Positions 24,761 to 34,871 are shown, counted from the stretch's first letter. The stretch is DNA of 64,000 bases from an uncultured Spirochaetales bacterium (GCA_949293595.1 CASFDW010000002.1:62001-126000); one strand, 5' to 3'. Notes: generated from the letters alone by a model not told the origin. Numbers and translations: made by a program.

Positions 24761-25930
24761 ATGGACATCCTGGACCTGAAATACGGGTGCAATCCCAACC
24801 AGAAAGAGGCTTCAATCTCGAGACCCGACAAGCTTCCCGTGAGCATACTCAACGGAAAAGCAGGCTACATCAATTTCCTCGACGCATTGAACGGATACCA
24901 GCTCGTCATGGAGCTCAAGAAGGCCACCGGCATGGCCGCAGCCACGTCGTTCAAGCATGTCTCACCTGCTGGAGCCGCAATCGCCGTACCGCTTGATGAG
25001 AAAGAAAAGAAGATGTATTTCGTCACGGACAAGACCGAACTATCGGATCTGGCCACCGCCTACATAAGGGCAAGAGGCGCGGACAGGATGTCATCCTTCG
25101 GGGATTTCATCGCCCTCTCCGATCCCTGCGACAGGGCAACCGCCAAGATAATCTCGAAGGAGGTTTCCGACGGCGTGATTGCTCCCGGATACGATGATGA
25201 GGCGCTTGAGATCCTGAAGAAGAAAAGGAACGGCTCCTACTGCGTCATACAAATCGATCCTAAGTACAGACCTGAAAAAGAGGAGATGAAAACCGTGTAC
25301 GGAATCTCCTTCCGGCAGGACCACAACGATTTCATCCCTTCTGACAAAACCTTCGGGAACATAGTGACGAAAAACAGGAACCTGACGGAGGATGCAAGAA
25401 GGGATCTTGTCGTCGCGCTTGTCGCCTTGAAATACACCCAGTCCAATTCGGTGTGCTACGCATACCGCGGACAGACCATCGGGGTCGGAGCCGGACAGCA
25501 GTCCAGAATCCACTGCACGCGGCTTGCGGGGGGAAAGGCCGATTTATGGAACCTCCGCCAGAGCGACAAGGTTCTGAGCCTCCCGTTCAAGGAAAAGCTT
25601 TCCAGGAACGACAAGGACAACTGCATAGAGCAGTATCTTTCGGAGGATCCGGAGATCGATGTGATTGAGAACTGGCAGGATTATTTCACCTCCCGCCCCG
25701 AGCCTTTCACAAAGGAAGAGAAGAAGAGATATCTGGAGAACGTCAAAGGCATCTCACTGGCATCGGATGCGTTCTTCCCGTTCAGCGACAACATTGAAAG
25801 GGCCTTCAGGTCCGGAGTCTCGTACATAAGCGAACCGGGAGGATCTGTAAGGGACGATCTCGTCATCGAGGCTGCGGACAAGCACGGAATCGTGATGAGC
25901 TTCTCGGGCGTGCGCCTGTTCCACCACTGA
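24761..25930 (+). CDS. purH: Stand-alone AICAR formyltransferase (PurH C-terminal-type)
   Basis: 389 residues from ATG 24761, seven bases after AGGAGG (the ATG at 24755 is too close). The protein has only the AICARFT half of PurH: LKYGCNPNQKEA, TSFKHVSPAGAA with the catalytic Lys-His pair, KYTQSNSVCYA, GQTIGVGAGQQSRIHCTRLA and FFPFSDNIERAF. It formylates AICAR to FAICAR with 10-formyl-tetrahydrofolate. The N-terminal cyclohydrolase half of usual PurH is absent and its job is taken by the PurO-like gene just upstream. This short form is known from Clostridia. Confidence 0.9.
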   Translation: MDILDLKYGCNPNQKEASISRPDKLPVSILNGKAGYINFLDALNGYQLVMELKKATGMAAATSFKHVSPAGAAIAVPLDEKEKKMYFVTDKTELSDLATAYIRARGADRMSSFGDFIALSDPCDRATAKIISKEVSDGVIAPGYDDEALEILKKKRNGSYCVIQIDPKYRPEKEEMKTVYGISFRQDHNDFIPSDKTFGNIVTKNRNLTEDARRDLVVALVALKYTQSNSVCYAYRGQTIGVGAGQQSRIHCTRLAGGKADLWNLRQSDKVLSLPFKEKLSRNDKDNCIEQYLSEDPEIDVIENWQDYFTSRPEPFTKEEKKRYLENVKGISLASDAFFPFSDNIERAFRSGVSYISEPGGSVRDDLVIEAADKHGIVMSFSGVRLFHH

Positions 25931-25939
25931 GGAGGATAT

Positions 25940-27190
25940 ATGAACGTTCTCATACTCGGCTCGGGCGGAAGGGAATGCGCAATTTCAAGCCGCCTTGCAA
26001 GGAGTCCTGAAATCGACAGACTGTACGCCCTTCCAGGAAACGGTGGAATCAAAGAGTATGCCACATGCCTTCCTGGATCCGTCACAGATATCGCATGCGT
26101 TAGAAAAGCGGTTGAAGACCATTCGATCGACTACTGTGTGGTCACCCCGGACGATCCGCTTGCAATCGGCATGGTCGATGCGCTTCCCATACCCTGCTTC
26201 GGTCCCACCCGGGCTGCGGCCAGGATCGAATCGAGCAAGGCCTTTGCAAAGGATCTGATGAAAAAATATTCGATCCCGACGGCCCGCTACAAGGTCTTCA
26301 CATCCTATAAGGAAGCTCTTGAACATGTTGGAAAGGGAACACTCCCAACCGTCATCAAGGCCGACGGGCTAGCCCTCGGGAAAGGGGTCGTGATCGCAAA
26401 CACGATCGCAGAAGCGGAGCAGGCCCTCAAGGAGATGATGCTCGACAAAAAATTCGGACAAAGCGGATGCAGGGTCGTCATCGAGGAGTTCCTCGAAGGA
26501 CCGGAGGTGTCCGTACTGGCGTTCACCGACGGAAAAACCATAAAGCCCATGATCTCCAGCATGGACCACAAGAGGGCCTATGACGGGGACAAAGGTCCGA
26601 ACACCGGCGGCATGGGCTGCATAGCGCCCAACCCATGCTACACCAAGGAAATTGAAAAAGAGACGATGGACAATATCATCATTCCGACAATCCGTGCGCT
26701 CGAGGAGGAAGGCTGCCCGTTCTCAGGATGCCTTTATTTCGGACTCATGATCACAAAAAGCGGGGTCAAGGTCATCGAATACAACTCACGCTTCGGGGAT
26801 CCCGAAACCCAGACGGTGCTCCCGCTTCTGGAAAGCGATCTGTTTGGAATCATGAAGGCCTGTACGTCAGGTAATCTCGACAAGACCGAAATACGGTGGA
26901 AGGAAGGCTCCTCCTGCTCGGTGGTTCTCGCATCCTCGGGCTACCCCGGAAGCTACGAAAAAGGAAAGGAGATAACCATACCAAAAGATCTCGATGCTGA
27001 GGTCTTCATCGCAGGGGCTGAGAAAAAGGATGGACGGCTAATCACATCCTCCGGACGGGTCATAAACGTATCCGCCACGGGAAGCACTTTGGAGCAGGCG
27101 GTCGAAAAGGCCTACAAGGCTGCGGACAGGATCATTTTCGAAGGAAAGACGATGCGTACGGACATCGGTAAAAAGGCTTTGGAGGCATAG
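25940..27190 (+). CDS. purD: Phosphoribosylamine-glycine ligase (GAR synthetase)
   Basis: 416 residues of the ATP-grasp family: MNVLILGSGGRECAI at the start, VIKADGLALGKGVVIA for ATP, GPEVSVLAFTDG, DHKRAYDGDKGPNTGGMGC and EYNSRFGDPETQ. It joins phosphoribosylamine to glycine, step two. AGGAGG lies just before the ATG. The stop is followed at once by the purL ATG, with the purD 3' end supplying GGAGG for purL. Confidence 0.95.
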   Translation: MNVLILGSGGRECAISSRLARSPEIDRLYALPGNGGIKEYATCLPGSVTDIACVRKAVEDHSIDYCVVTPDDPLAIGMVDALPIPCFGPTRAAARIESSKAFAKDLMKKYSIPTARYKVFTSYKEALEHVGKGTLPTVIKADGLALGKGVVIANTIAEAEQALKEMMLDKKFGQSGCRVVIEEFLEGPEVSVLAFTDGKTIKPMISSMDHKRAYDGDKGPNTGGMGCIAPNPCYTKEIEKETMDNIIIPTIRALEEEGCPFSGCLYFGLMITKSGVKVIEYNSRFGDPETQTVLPLLESDLFGIMKACTSGNLDKTEIRWKEGSSCSVVLASSGYPGSYEKGKEITIPKDLDAEVFIAGAEKKDGRLITSSGRVINVSATGSTLEQAVEKAYKAADRIIFEGKTMRTDIGKKALEA

Positions 27191-30100
27191 ATGGTCCACA
27201 GGATTTACGTTGAGAGGAAAAAAGGCTTCAGGAACGAGGCGGAGGCGCTTGAGAAGGATATATCGGAGTCCCTCGGAATCAGGCTCGAGGGGCTCAGGAT
27301 AATAAACAGATACGATGTGGAGGGCATAGACGGAGAGCTTCTGGACAAGGCCGTGGACGAGGTATTCTCGGAGCCGCAGGTGGACGATGTCCTTGCTTTT
27401 CTTCCGGATGCGGACCACGTGTTCTGCATCTCGTATCTTCCCGGACAGTTCGACCAGAGGGCGGAAAGCGCAAGGCAATGCATAAGCTTCATCAGCCCCG
27501 AAACCTCCTGCCGCGTCAGAAGCGGAAAGGTATATCTGATCTCCGGGGCGGAAAGCGATGACATCGCCAGAATCAAGAGATACCTGATAAATCCGGTGGA
27601 AGCCGAGGAGACCGGTCTTGAGGAACTTGGAACACTGGAAACCCCATACCGGACACCGGATATGGTCGACACCCTCGCAGGCTTCACAGCCCTTGACGGA
27701 GAGGGGCTCGGAGCTGTTCTTGAAAAATACTCCCTGGCCATGGACAAGGAGGACCTCAAGGTATTCCAGGACCATTTCAAAAGCATCGGAAGGAATCCGA
27801 CAATCACGGAGCTCAGGGTATGCGACACCTACTGGTCCGATCATTGCAGACATACCACATTCCTTACGGAACTCGAGTACGTCAGATCGGACGACGAGGA
27901 TGCAAAGCGGATGTTCGACATATATCTCGGGCTTAGGGAAAAGCTCGGAATCAAGAAGCCGGTGAGCCTCATGGACGTCGCCACAATCGGGGCAAAGTAT
28001 CTCAAGAGCCTGGGATTGGCAGAGAGAACCGACCAGTCGGAAGAAATAAACGCATGCTCGATTAACATCGACGCAAGAATCGACGGTAAAGACGTTCCAT
28101 ATCTTCTGATGTTCAAGAACGAAACGCACAACCACCCTACCGAAATAGAGCCGTTCGGAGGGGCCGCCACATGCATAGGAGGTGCGATCCGCGATCCTCT
28201 TTCGGGCAGGGCATATGTCTACCAGGCAATGAGGATCACAGGCTCGGGAGATGTGACGATGCCGTTCGAGGAGACGCTTGCAGGAAAGCTTCCCCAGAGG
28301 AAGATCGGAATCACATCGGCCCAGGGAAACTCGAGCTATGGCAACCAGATAGGACTTGCGACAGGACTGGTGGACGAAATATACCACCCCGGATACGTCG
28401 CAAAGCACATGGAGCTCGGAGCGGTCGTTGCTGCGGCCAGAAAGGAGAACGTCGTACGTCAGGCCCCATGTCCTGGAGATATCGTTATCCTGCTCGGAGG
28501 AAGGACCGGAAGGGACGGCATCGGAGGGGCCACGGGCTCGTCCAAAAGTCATAAAAGGAGTTCGATAGAGACCTGCTCCGCGGAGGTCCAGAAAGGAAAC
28601 GCCACGGAGGAAAGGAAACTCCAGAGGCTGTTCAGGAACCCTGAGGCCTCGCGCATGATCAAACGGTGCAACGACTTCGGGGCCGGCGGAGTCGCCGTCG
28701 CAATCGGCGAGCTTGCGGACGGACTTGAGATAAACCTCGATCTCGTGCCAAAGAAATACCAGGGACTCGACGGAACCGAAATCGCGATATCCGAAAGCCA
28801 GGAACGGATGGCCATAGTCATCGATAAGAGGAACGAGAAAAGATTCATGCAGCTCGCAGAGCAAGAGAACCTTGAAGCTACCACAGTTGCCACGGTCACA
28901 AAGGCTCCCGTGCTCAAAATGCTATGGAACGGCAGGACAATAGTATCCCTTACCAGAAAGTTCCTGGATACAAACGGTGCTTCGAAAAAAGCCAAGGCCC
29001 TCATCGTAAAGGGAAAGGAAACAAAGGAAGAACCGAAAAGTCTCAAGGAAAGGCTTTCCAGCCTCGCCTTCACCTCCCGTCAGGGGCTTGCCGAGCGCTT
29101 CGACTCCACAATCGGTGCGGGCACGGTGCTCATGCCTTTCGGAGGGATATACCAGAAGACACCGGCAGGTGCGATGTGTGCGCTGATCCCGACCGAGGAA
29201 GGCAATTGTTCCACAGCATCCATCTTCTCCTACGGTTATGAGCCGTACAAGACGGACGCCGATCCGTTCCCAGGTGCGTACGAGGCGGTGGTGAGCTCCA
29301 TATGCAAGATAATAGCAGCAGGCGGGAAGAGGAAAGGCTGCTACCTCAGCCTGCAGGAATTCTTTGCGAAAACCGGCAATGACGAAAGACGCTGGGGCGC
29401 TCCTCTTGCGGCCCTGCTCGGGGCGCTCAAGGCACAGCTTGATACGGAATGTCCCGCAATAGGGGGCAAGGACAGCATGTCCGGAAGCTTCGAGGACCTC
29501 AGCGTCCCGAACACCCTCGTCTCATTTGCGATAAACACAGCCGATATCAGCCGGATAAAATCCCCGGAATTCAAAAGCACCTCCTCATACATATACCTGA
29601 TCGACAAAGAAGACGGCGAGGATATGAAGGACTACCTCGACCGTGCCGCAAAAATCATCGGGAAGGACTGCGTGCTCTCCTCGTCCACCGTCGAGAAGAA
29701 GGATGTCGACGTCACGCTCTCAAAACTCTCGTTCGGAAACATGATCGGGCTCGATACGGAGGAAGAGGATCTGAAGGCAAGCGCATGGTCGTTCATAATC
29801 GAAAGCAGCAGGCCGATTCCGGGACTGAGGCTCGTCGCAAGGACAAAGGAAGAGAGGATGTTCAACTCCAGGAATCTGGAAGAGCTTCTTTCATCCTATG
29901 AGAGCGGGCTGGCAAAGGTTTATCCGCTTAAAAAGGATGGGACGGGTAATGTCTGTACCATAACATACGACAAACCGTTCACACGGCCCCGTCCCTCCGC
30001 CAGGACGGCAAGGCCCAAGGTTCTCATTCCAGTCTTTCCTGGCACCAACTGCGAATACGATTCAAGGCGTGCATGGCTGGAAGCGGGTGCAAATCCCGTG

Positions 30101-30808
30101 GTGCAGGTCATCAACAACCTGACATCCAAGAATCTGGAGGAAAGCATCGAAGTTTTCAGGAAGGAGCTTGGAAGCTCGAACATGCTGTTCATCCCGGGAG
30201 GGTTCTCCGGAGCGGACGAACCGGATGGATCGGGCAAGTTCATCACGGCCTTTCTCAGAAATCCCGGAATAATGGAGGGCATCGCAGACCTGCTGGAAAA
30301 CCGTGACGGACTGATAGGAGGAATATGCAACGGCTTCCAATCCCTAATAAAGCTCGGTCTCGTCCCATACGGGGAATTCAGAAATGCAGGAGCAGACAGC
30401 CCCACCCTCACGTTCAACACCATCGCCCGCCATGTGTCGCGGCTTGTTCCGACACGCATATCGTCCACCATCTCGCCATGGCTAAGCTTGTACGAGCCGG
30501 GAGAGGTACAGATGGTTCCGGTCAGTCATGGGGAGGGAAGATTCATAGCAGATCCCGCACTTGTCAAAGAGCTGATAAAAAACGGCCAGATTGCGACGCA
30601 GTACGTCGATCCCGACGGCAACGCCACCATGGACGGGCTATACAACGTCAACGGCTCCGTAATGGCGGTGGAAGGAATCACAAGCCCGGACGGGAGGGTA
30701 TTCGGCCGCATGGGTCATATCGAGCGGTGCAGGGACAACCTGTACAAGAACGTGTCACCCACCTCGGGCCTAAGGTTCTTCAAGGGAGCCGTCGGATATT
30801 TCTCCTGA
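27191..30808 (+). CDS. purL: Phosphoribosylformylglycinamidine synthase, single-chain clade II type
   Basis: 1,205 residues combining the PurL synthetase and PurQ glutaminase in one chain, as in Clostridia. The N-terminal PurS-like part is followed by YWSDHCRHTTF, FKNETHNHPTEIEPFGGAATCIGG and GGRTGRDGIGGATGSS of the synthetase; the C-terminal amidotransferase begins near VLIPVFPGTNCEYDS and has the nucleophile Cys in GGICNGFQS and the His in GRMGHIE. It makes FGAM from FGAR, glutamine and ATP, step four. It is the last gene of the operon and ends one base from the convergent MlrC gene, with no strong terminator between. Confidence 0.95.
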   Translation: MVHRIYVERKKGFRNEAEALEKDISESLGIRLEGLRIINRYDVEGIDGELLDKAVDEVFSEPQVDDVLAFLPDADHVFCISYLPGQFDQRAESARQCISFISPETSCRVRSGKVYLISGAESDDIARIKRYLINPVEAEETGLEELGTLETPYRTPDMVDTLAGFTALDGEGLGAVLEKYSLAMDKEDLKVFQDHFKSIGRNPTITELRVCDTYWSDHCRHTTFLTELEYVRSDDEDAKRMFDIYLGLREKLGIKKPVSLMDVATIGAKYLKSLGLAERTDQSEEINACSINIDARIDGKDVPYLLMFKNETHNHPTEIEPFGGAATCIGGAIRDPLSGRAYVYQAMRITGSGDVTMPFEETLAGKLPQRKIGITSAQGNSSYGNQIGLATGLVDEIYHPGYVAKHMELGAVVAAARKENVVRQAPCPGDIVILLGGRTGRDGIGGATGSSKSHKRSSIETCSAEVQKGNATEERKLQRLFRNPEASRMIKRCNDFGAGGVAVAIGELADGLEINLDLVPKKYQGLDGTEIAISESQERMAIVIDKRNEKRFMQLAEQENLEATTVATVTKAPVLKMLWNGRTIVSLTRKFLDTNGASKKAKALIVKGKETKEEPKSLKERLSSLAFTSRQGLAERFDSTIGAGTVLMPFGGIYQKTPAGAMCALIPTEEGNCSTASIFSYGYEPYKTDADPFPGAYEAVVSSICKIIAAGGKRKGCYLSLQEFFAKTGNDERRWGAPLAALLGALKAQLDTECPAIGGKDSMSGSFEDLSVPNTLVSFAINTADISRIKSPEFKSTSSYIYLIDKEDGEDMKDYLDRAAKIIGKDCVLSSSTVEKKDVDVTLSKLSFGNMIGLDTEEEDLKASAWSFIIESSRPIPGLRLVARTKEERMFNSRNLEELLSSYESGLAKVYPLKKDGTGNVCTITYDKPFTRPRPSARTARPKVLIPVFPGTNCEYDSRRAWLEAGANPVVQVINNLTSKNLEESIEVFRKELGSSNMLFIPGGFSGADEPDGSGKFITAFLRNPGIMEGIADLLENRDGLIGGICNGFQSLIKLGLVPYGEFRNAGADSPTLTFNTIARHVSRLVPTRISSTISPWLSLYEPGEVQMVPVSHGEGRFIADPALVKELIKNGQIATQYVDPDGNATMDGLYNVNGSVMAVEGITSPDGRVFGRMGHIERCRDNLYKNVSPTSGLRFFKGAVGYFS

Positions 30809-30809
30809 A

Positions 30810-32291
30810 TCATCTTGAGAAGAATACGGACGGTTCGAAAGCAACATCGTCATCCAAGGGGAATATCGGACGAGGGAGGTTCCTGTAGGTCAGGCGGGAG
30901 AACACCTCGTTGCTGCCGCCGTCGCTAAGCGCCATCAGGGATCTTTTCGAGATGGCGCGTATCTCCGGCTCAAGATATCCGAGTTTGACAACGCACGCCT
31001 TGAGGGAAGAGGGCTCCACCCCGAGTGCTCTCATCATGCCCGGATCGTAGCATCCCACATGGCGGTCGGTGACCACCACATGGATCCCACCGATATCGAG
31101 AAGGGCCAACGACACACCCTGGAATCCCGGCCAATCCTTCCTGAGGGCGACAACCCTTGCCTCCGCATCCACGGGGGTGCTGGTCTTCCTGTCGAACCCG
31201 GCACCCAGCGGGATGCCGATTGTCCGCCCCACTCCGGCGTCGAAGGATTTTGCAACGGCAGGAGGATCGTAGAATGCCTGATAGCACAGAGGTGGGTCGA
31301 GGCTGCATAGCTCCTTGTCCTTCAATATCAGCTTCAGAAAATTCGTGACATCCTGGCTGGAACCGGCAGTAGGATTATCCCCGCTGTCCGAGATCACAAC
31401 CGGACACACTCCGGCCCTGATGCTCTCCTTAGCCTTTTCAAGGCATTCCTTTGGTTCATAGGTCTCGCTGTAGAACCTGAAATCATTCCGTTTCGACCAA
31501 AAATCCCCAGCCAGGCGAATGGCAAGCGCCTCCGCACGGGACTTTTCGGAGGCACATGCAAGGGCCGTCACCCCGTTATCATAGGAATCGGCCCATGGAA
31601 AACCAAGCAGATAGGATGCCGATACAACGCTCTCATCCTCACTTTCAAGGCGTCTAAGTTCCCCCATGAGGCTTTTCATCGGCTCCGTGCCCGTCTCGGA
31701 CTGCTCTCCGGCAATGAGCATCGGGATGCGGACAGCAGCCATATGTGTCCTTTCCCCTGCCAGGGCGCGCAGCGTCATCTTTGCAACAAGACATCCTGTC
31801 TCATATTCGTCGGTATGGGGTGCGCATTTATAGCCGATGAAGCCGTCGGCATATGAAAGCATGTCGTAATCCACGGTCGCATGCATGTCAAGTGAAGCAA
31901 AAACAGGGATATCGGGACAAAGGGCCCTTATCATTGCAAGAAGATCGCCTTCACTCTTGCCGATTCCCCTGACCCTCATCGAGCCATGAAGGGCAAGGCA
32001 TACGGCGTCGACGGGAAGACTTTCCTCCAAAATGCCAAGGATCTCGTTCCTCAGGCCGACATAACACCCATGATTCCATTCCCCATTCGGAACGGCCCTG
32101 GCCATCAGGGACGGGACCACATCGACATCCGCCTTGCACAGGGTATCGACGATGCCCGAGATCGAATCGTCCCTCTTCGTATCAAGAAGGTCCCGGCCGC
32201 GCAACACATGGATATCGTCCATACCGGTCACAATCGGATTGAACGTATCCGATTCATGGTGAAGACCTCCGACAAATACTCTTTTGCTCAT
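30810..32291 (-). CDS. M81-family metallopeptidase, MlrC-like
   Basis: 493 residues of the MlrC/DUF1485 type. The N-terminal half carries likely zinc ligands in SLDMHATVD and PHTDEYETG plus the early GGLHHESDTFNP; the C-terminal half has DSGDNPTAGSSQD and the late VVVTDRHVGCYD. The founding member degrades linearised microcystin in Sphingomonas, but most relatives have unknown substrates and often sit with peptide or amino-acid uptake genes; no such partner is adjacent here. A single gene, convergent with purL. Confidence 0.85.
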   Translation of the reverse strand: MSKRVFVGGLHHESDTFNPIVTGMDDIHVLRGRDLLDTKRDDSISGIVDTLCKADVDVVPSLMARAVPNGEWNHGCYVGLRNEILGILEESLPVDAVCLALHGSMRVRGIGKSEGDLLAMIRALCPDIPVFASLDMHATVDYDMLSYADGFIGYKCAPHTDEYETGCLVAKMTLRALAGERTHMAAVRIPMLIAGEQSETGTEPMKSLMGELRRLESEDESVVSASYLLGFPWADSYDNGVTALACASEKSRAEALAIRLAGDFWSKRNDFRFYSETYEPKECLEKAKESIRAGVCPVVISDSGDNPTAGSSQDVTNFLKLILKDKELCSLDPPLCYQAFYDPPAVAKSFDAGVGRTIGIPLGAGFDRKTSTPVDAEARVVALRKDWPGFQGVSLALLDIGGIHVVVTDRHVGCYDPGMMRALGVEPSSLKACVVKLGYLEPEIRAISKRSLMALSDGGSNEVFSRLTYRNLPRPIFPLDDDVAFEPSVFFSR

Positions 32292-32330
32292 GTTGGAATG
32301 ATAACAGTAAGCGGGTGATTGGAAAACAGG

Positions 32331-33617
32331 TCAAAAACTTTCCAAAGAAAAGGAATCGTCATCATCGAAATCAAGTATTTCCTGATTCAGACGTCCAACC
32401 AATGAACTTACGGCATCTGCATATGTCTTTTTATTATATTTGCTGTAAAACGGCACCAATGTCGTTGAATTAAAATTGAGATAATTATTCTCTGTAAACT
32501 CATGAATGTAAGAATCATGTTTCCAATAATTGCAGGAAAACTGATTGATTCCCAACACAAAAATAAATACTTCCGTAGCTCCTTTGGATTTAAGTACATC
32601 CACACATTCCATCAGGGTCGCGCCCGTTGTGATGATGTCATCTATTAAAATGATGTTTTTACCAGAAAGGTCTCCTTCATAAACATAAGCTCCCTTTACA
32701 TTCTTTCTGCGATCTTCTTCTGAATAAAATTTATTATCAGGATAGTCTTTTATACACCTAAAATTCATACTCAAATCGCTTAATCCGAGATTGCTGCAGA
32801 CAGATGGGGTTATATTCTGGAATTTATTTTTTTTACCAGGCTTGTCGGGGACGTTGCAAAATCCATGTATTTCAATTCTGGATTTTCCAATAAAGCCTTT
32901 TATCATCTCTGTAAAAAGATCTGAAAAGAAATGATCGAACTTCCCACGTAACTTGCTACGTTCTTTCTTATTGACGCATATAGAACGCGAATATACATCT
33001 ATTATGTGCATATAGTGGTCGGTTCCATAGTATCTTCCTGCAGCAAATACGAAAACAGACTGTCCTTCATGAAAATACATGCTTTGTATGATCCTGCCCC
33101 TCGGATCATCTTTTGTTTCCATGGACTGTTCTCCAATAGGAAGGACATATCTGCCGGCGAAAAATCTTTTCAATTCAGAAAGAGATCTGCAGAGCATATC
33201 AGAACAGAAACCGGATTCTTTTTTATAGAAAAGACAGCATGCATCTTTTATATGAACAGAAAAGCAAATATAAGGACGGGTGTTTCTCAAAAATTCAAAA
33301 TCATCCGAGACATAGGCTGTCAAATTATATAGGAATCCGGTTTTCTCCAATATGGTCTTATGAAGTTTTACATTTGGATATTGGAACTCCCATGGGATAA
33401 ATTCAACATTGCGGCATCCATCCAATTCCTTGTATATTTCCTTTCTTTCTGTAATGACAAAGCATTTGTATGTCTTGGCAAAATCAGCAACCAGACGCAA
33501 TTCGGAAAGATTCTTTCCTACGGAAAAATATGAGTCAAGATAGAAAACAAAAGCACCTATGCAATCAGGATCCATTACCACTGTAGTCTTCTTCCCTTTC
33601 TGCCACAACGATATCAT
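32331..33617 (-). CDS. Phosphoribosyltransferase-domain protein paired with a DprA-like protein
   Basis: 428 residues. The C-terminal part holds a type I phosphoribosyltransferase PRPP loop, NIILIDDIITTGATL at residues 321-335, in a ComFC-like context (ITPSVCSNLG and YEGDLSGK before it). The first 200 residues, with many aromatic residues and VFVFAAGRYYGTDHYMHIIDVYS, are not recognised. The start lies 53 bases inside the DprA-like gene, so the two must be translated together. Competence genes dprA and comFC also combine these folds, but here both proteins have extra N-terminal parts and the 428-residue length is about twice ComFC. A nucleotide-centred defence or stress role is inference. Confidence 0.65.
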   Translation of the reverse strand: MISLWQKGKKTTVVMDPDCIGAFVFYLDSYFSVGKNLSELRLVADFAKTYKCFVITERKEIYKELDGCRNVEFIPWEFQYPNVKLHKTILEKTGFLYNLTAYVSDDFEFLRNTRPYICFSVHIKDACCLFYKKESGFCSDMLCRSLSELKRFFAGRYVLPIGEQSMETKDDPRGRIIQSMYFHEGQSVFVFAAGRYYGTDHYMHIIDVYSRSICVNKKERSKLRGKFDHFFSDLFTEMIKGFIGKSRIEIHGFCNVPDKPGKKNKFQNITPSVCSNLGLSDLSMNFRCIKDYPDNKFYSEEDRRKNVKGAYVYEGDLSGKNIILIDDIITTGATLMECVDVLKSKGATEVFIFVLGINQFSCNYWKHDSYIHEFTENNYLNFNSTTLVPFYSKYNKKTYADAVSSLVGRLNQEILDFDDDDSFSLESF

Positions 33618-34800
33618 CCATACCGGAATCTTCCAGCAAGCCCGGGAGCTCCGGTTCCACTATCTTTTTATACACATTCTTTTCCGAAAGCCTTTCTATT
33701 ATTTCTTTGGGTGTTCTAACGGCATAGGCTCCCCTCTGGATATACTTTTTGGGCCAGCTCAATGTCGGCTTATCCACAACATTCTGTGGAATCAGTACCA
33801 CCCTGCCCTGCTTCAGGGCGAATGTCGCCTGCTTGAGGGCTCCGGAGGTCTCGCCTGCCTCCATGATGACAGTGGCCAAGGAGATGCCGCTCATGACTCC
33901 GTTCCTCAACGGGAAAAACCATCTCTCGGTTTTCATCGAAGGAGGAAACTGGGAAATGACCAGTCCCTTTCTCTCAATTTCAAGCTGTACGTCCTTGTTT
34001 TCATTCGGATAATACTGGTTAAGATTTGTTCCTATCACCGCAATCGTGTTGAAATTGTTTTGCAATGCCGTCATATGGGCAGTGACATCTATGCCTTTTG
34101 CAAGGCCGGATACGATGATGATTCCGTTCTTTCCCAAAGTGGATGCAACACGTTCCGTATTTCTCTTTGCTTCATCGGACGCCTGCCGGCTTCCGACCAG
34201 CGCAACGGTACGTCCATCATAAAGCAGAGACCTGTCACCACGGAGATACAAGAATCTTGGAGCCTCCTCTGTCGCGGCCAGAAGCTTCGGGTAATTCGGA
34301 TCGTGGATCTTGATTATCCCATCATCCTCGTGCAACTTTTCGAATTGTGCTTTTGCATATGCATATGAAGAGGATAGTTTTTCCGATGGAATATTGAAAA
34401 AAGATGACCACACATCAAGATCGGAGGGTATGGAAACAGATACATCGCGTTCCATTGAAAACCTCTCGAAATCCGGTATAAGCTTTTTTTCTGCAACGCC
34501 AAGAGCATGCATGAGGGTTGCGAAATTCAGGGCTTCCTGCTTGGTTGGAGTGTCAATCGTGAACATTTTCGTATCCTCTCTCGCAGAATCAATCTCCTCA
34601 CCTGTGAAAATTGCCAATTCCTCTTTTCTTCTCTTCAGTTCGTCAATATGGAAGATCGTCCCGGAGGAATTCTTTTTCAAAGGGCTGATTTTGCCATTCT
34701 GTATGAGTTTGTTAAGTCGTTGAACGGTTATACCCAGATACCCGGCAGCTTCTTTTGAGAACAGGAGTCGGGAAGCCAAAACAGATTCATCGCGGTCCAT
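33565..34800 (-). CDS. HTH-DprA/Smf-like (SLOG fold) protein
   Basis: 411 residues. Residues 12-62 are a MerR/excisionase-like helix-turn-helix (FSKEAAGYLGITVQRLNKLI ... IFHIDELKRR). After a linker of about 100 residues, the DprA Rossmann-like domain has LYLRGDR, VALVGSRQAS at 199-208, IIIVSGLAKGIDVTAHM at 227-243, and GETSGALKQATFALKQGR. Ordinary DprA loads RecA on incoming single-stranded DNA; it lacks this N-terminal HTH. DprA-like SLOG proteins also occur as nucleotide sensors or effectors in conflict systems. Here the gene is directly followed by, and overlaps, a PRTase gene. It has no competence genes around it, which favours a specialised two-gene module. Start: ATG 34800. Confidence 0.72.
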   Translation of the reverse strand: MDRDESVLASRLLFSKEAAGYLGITVQRLNKLIQNGKISPLKKNSSGTIFHIDELKRRKEELAIFTGEEIDSAREDTKMFTIDTPTKQEALNFATLMHALGVAEKKLIPDFERFSMERDVSVSIPSDLDVWSSFFNIPSEKLSSSYAYAKAQFEKLHEDDGIIKIHDPNYPKLLAATEEAPRFLYLRGDRSLLYDGRTVALVGSRQASDEAKRNTERVASTLGKNGIIIVSGLAKGIDVTAHMTALQNNFNTIAVIGTNLNQYYPNENKDVQLEIERKGLVISQFPPSMKTERWFFPLRNGVMSGISLATVIMEAGETSGALKQATFALKQGRVVLIPQNVVDKPTLSWPKKYIQRGAYAVRTPKEIIERLSEKNVYKKIVEPELPGLLEDSGMDDIVVAEREEDYSGNGS

Positions 34801-34871
34801 ACCACATATGGTATTATCATGGGTTTAATATTGTCAACTCTTATAATAGCGGAAAGGATAAAAGCTCAAAA

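Noticed and set aside
27038-28864. Open frame of 608 codons on the minus strand
   Set aside because: Antisense shadow of purD/purL; no family resemblance and no start signals.
30790-30835. Terminator between purL and the MlrC-like gene
   Set aside because: Only a 5-bp TTCTC/GAGAA pairing with a long loop and no T run.
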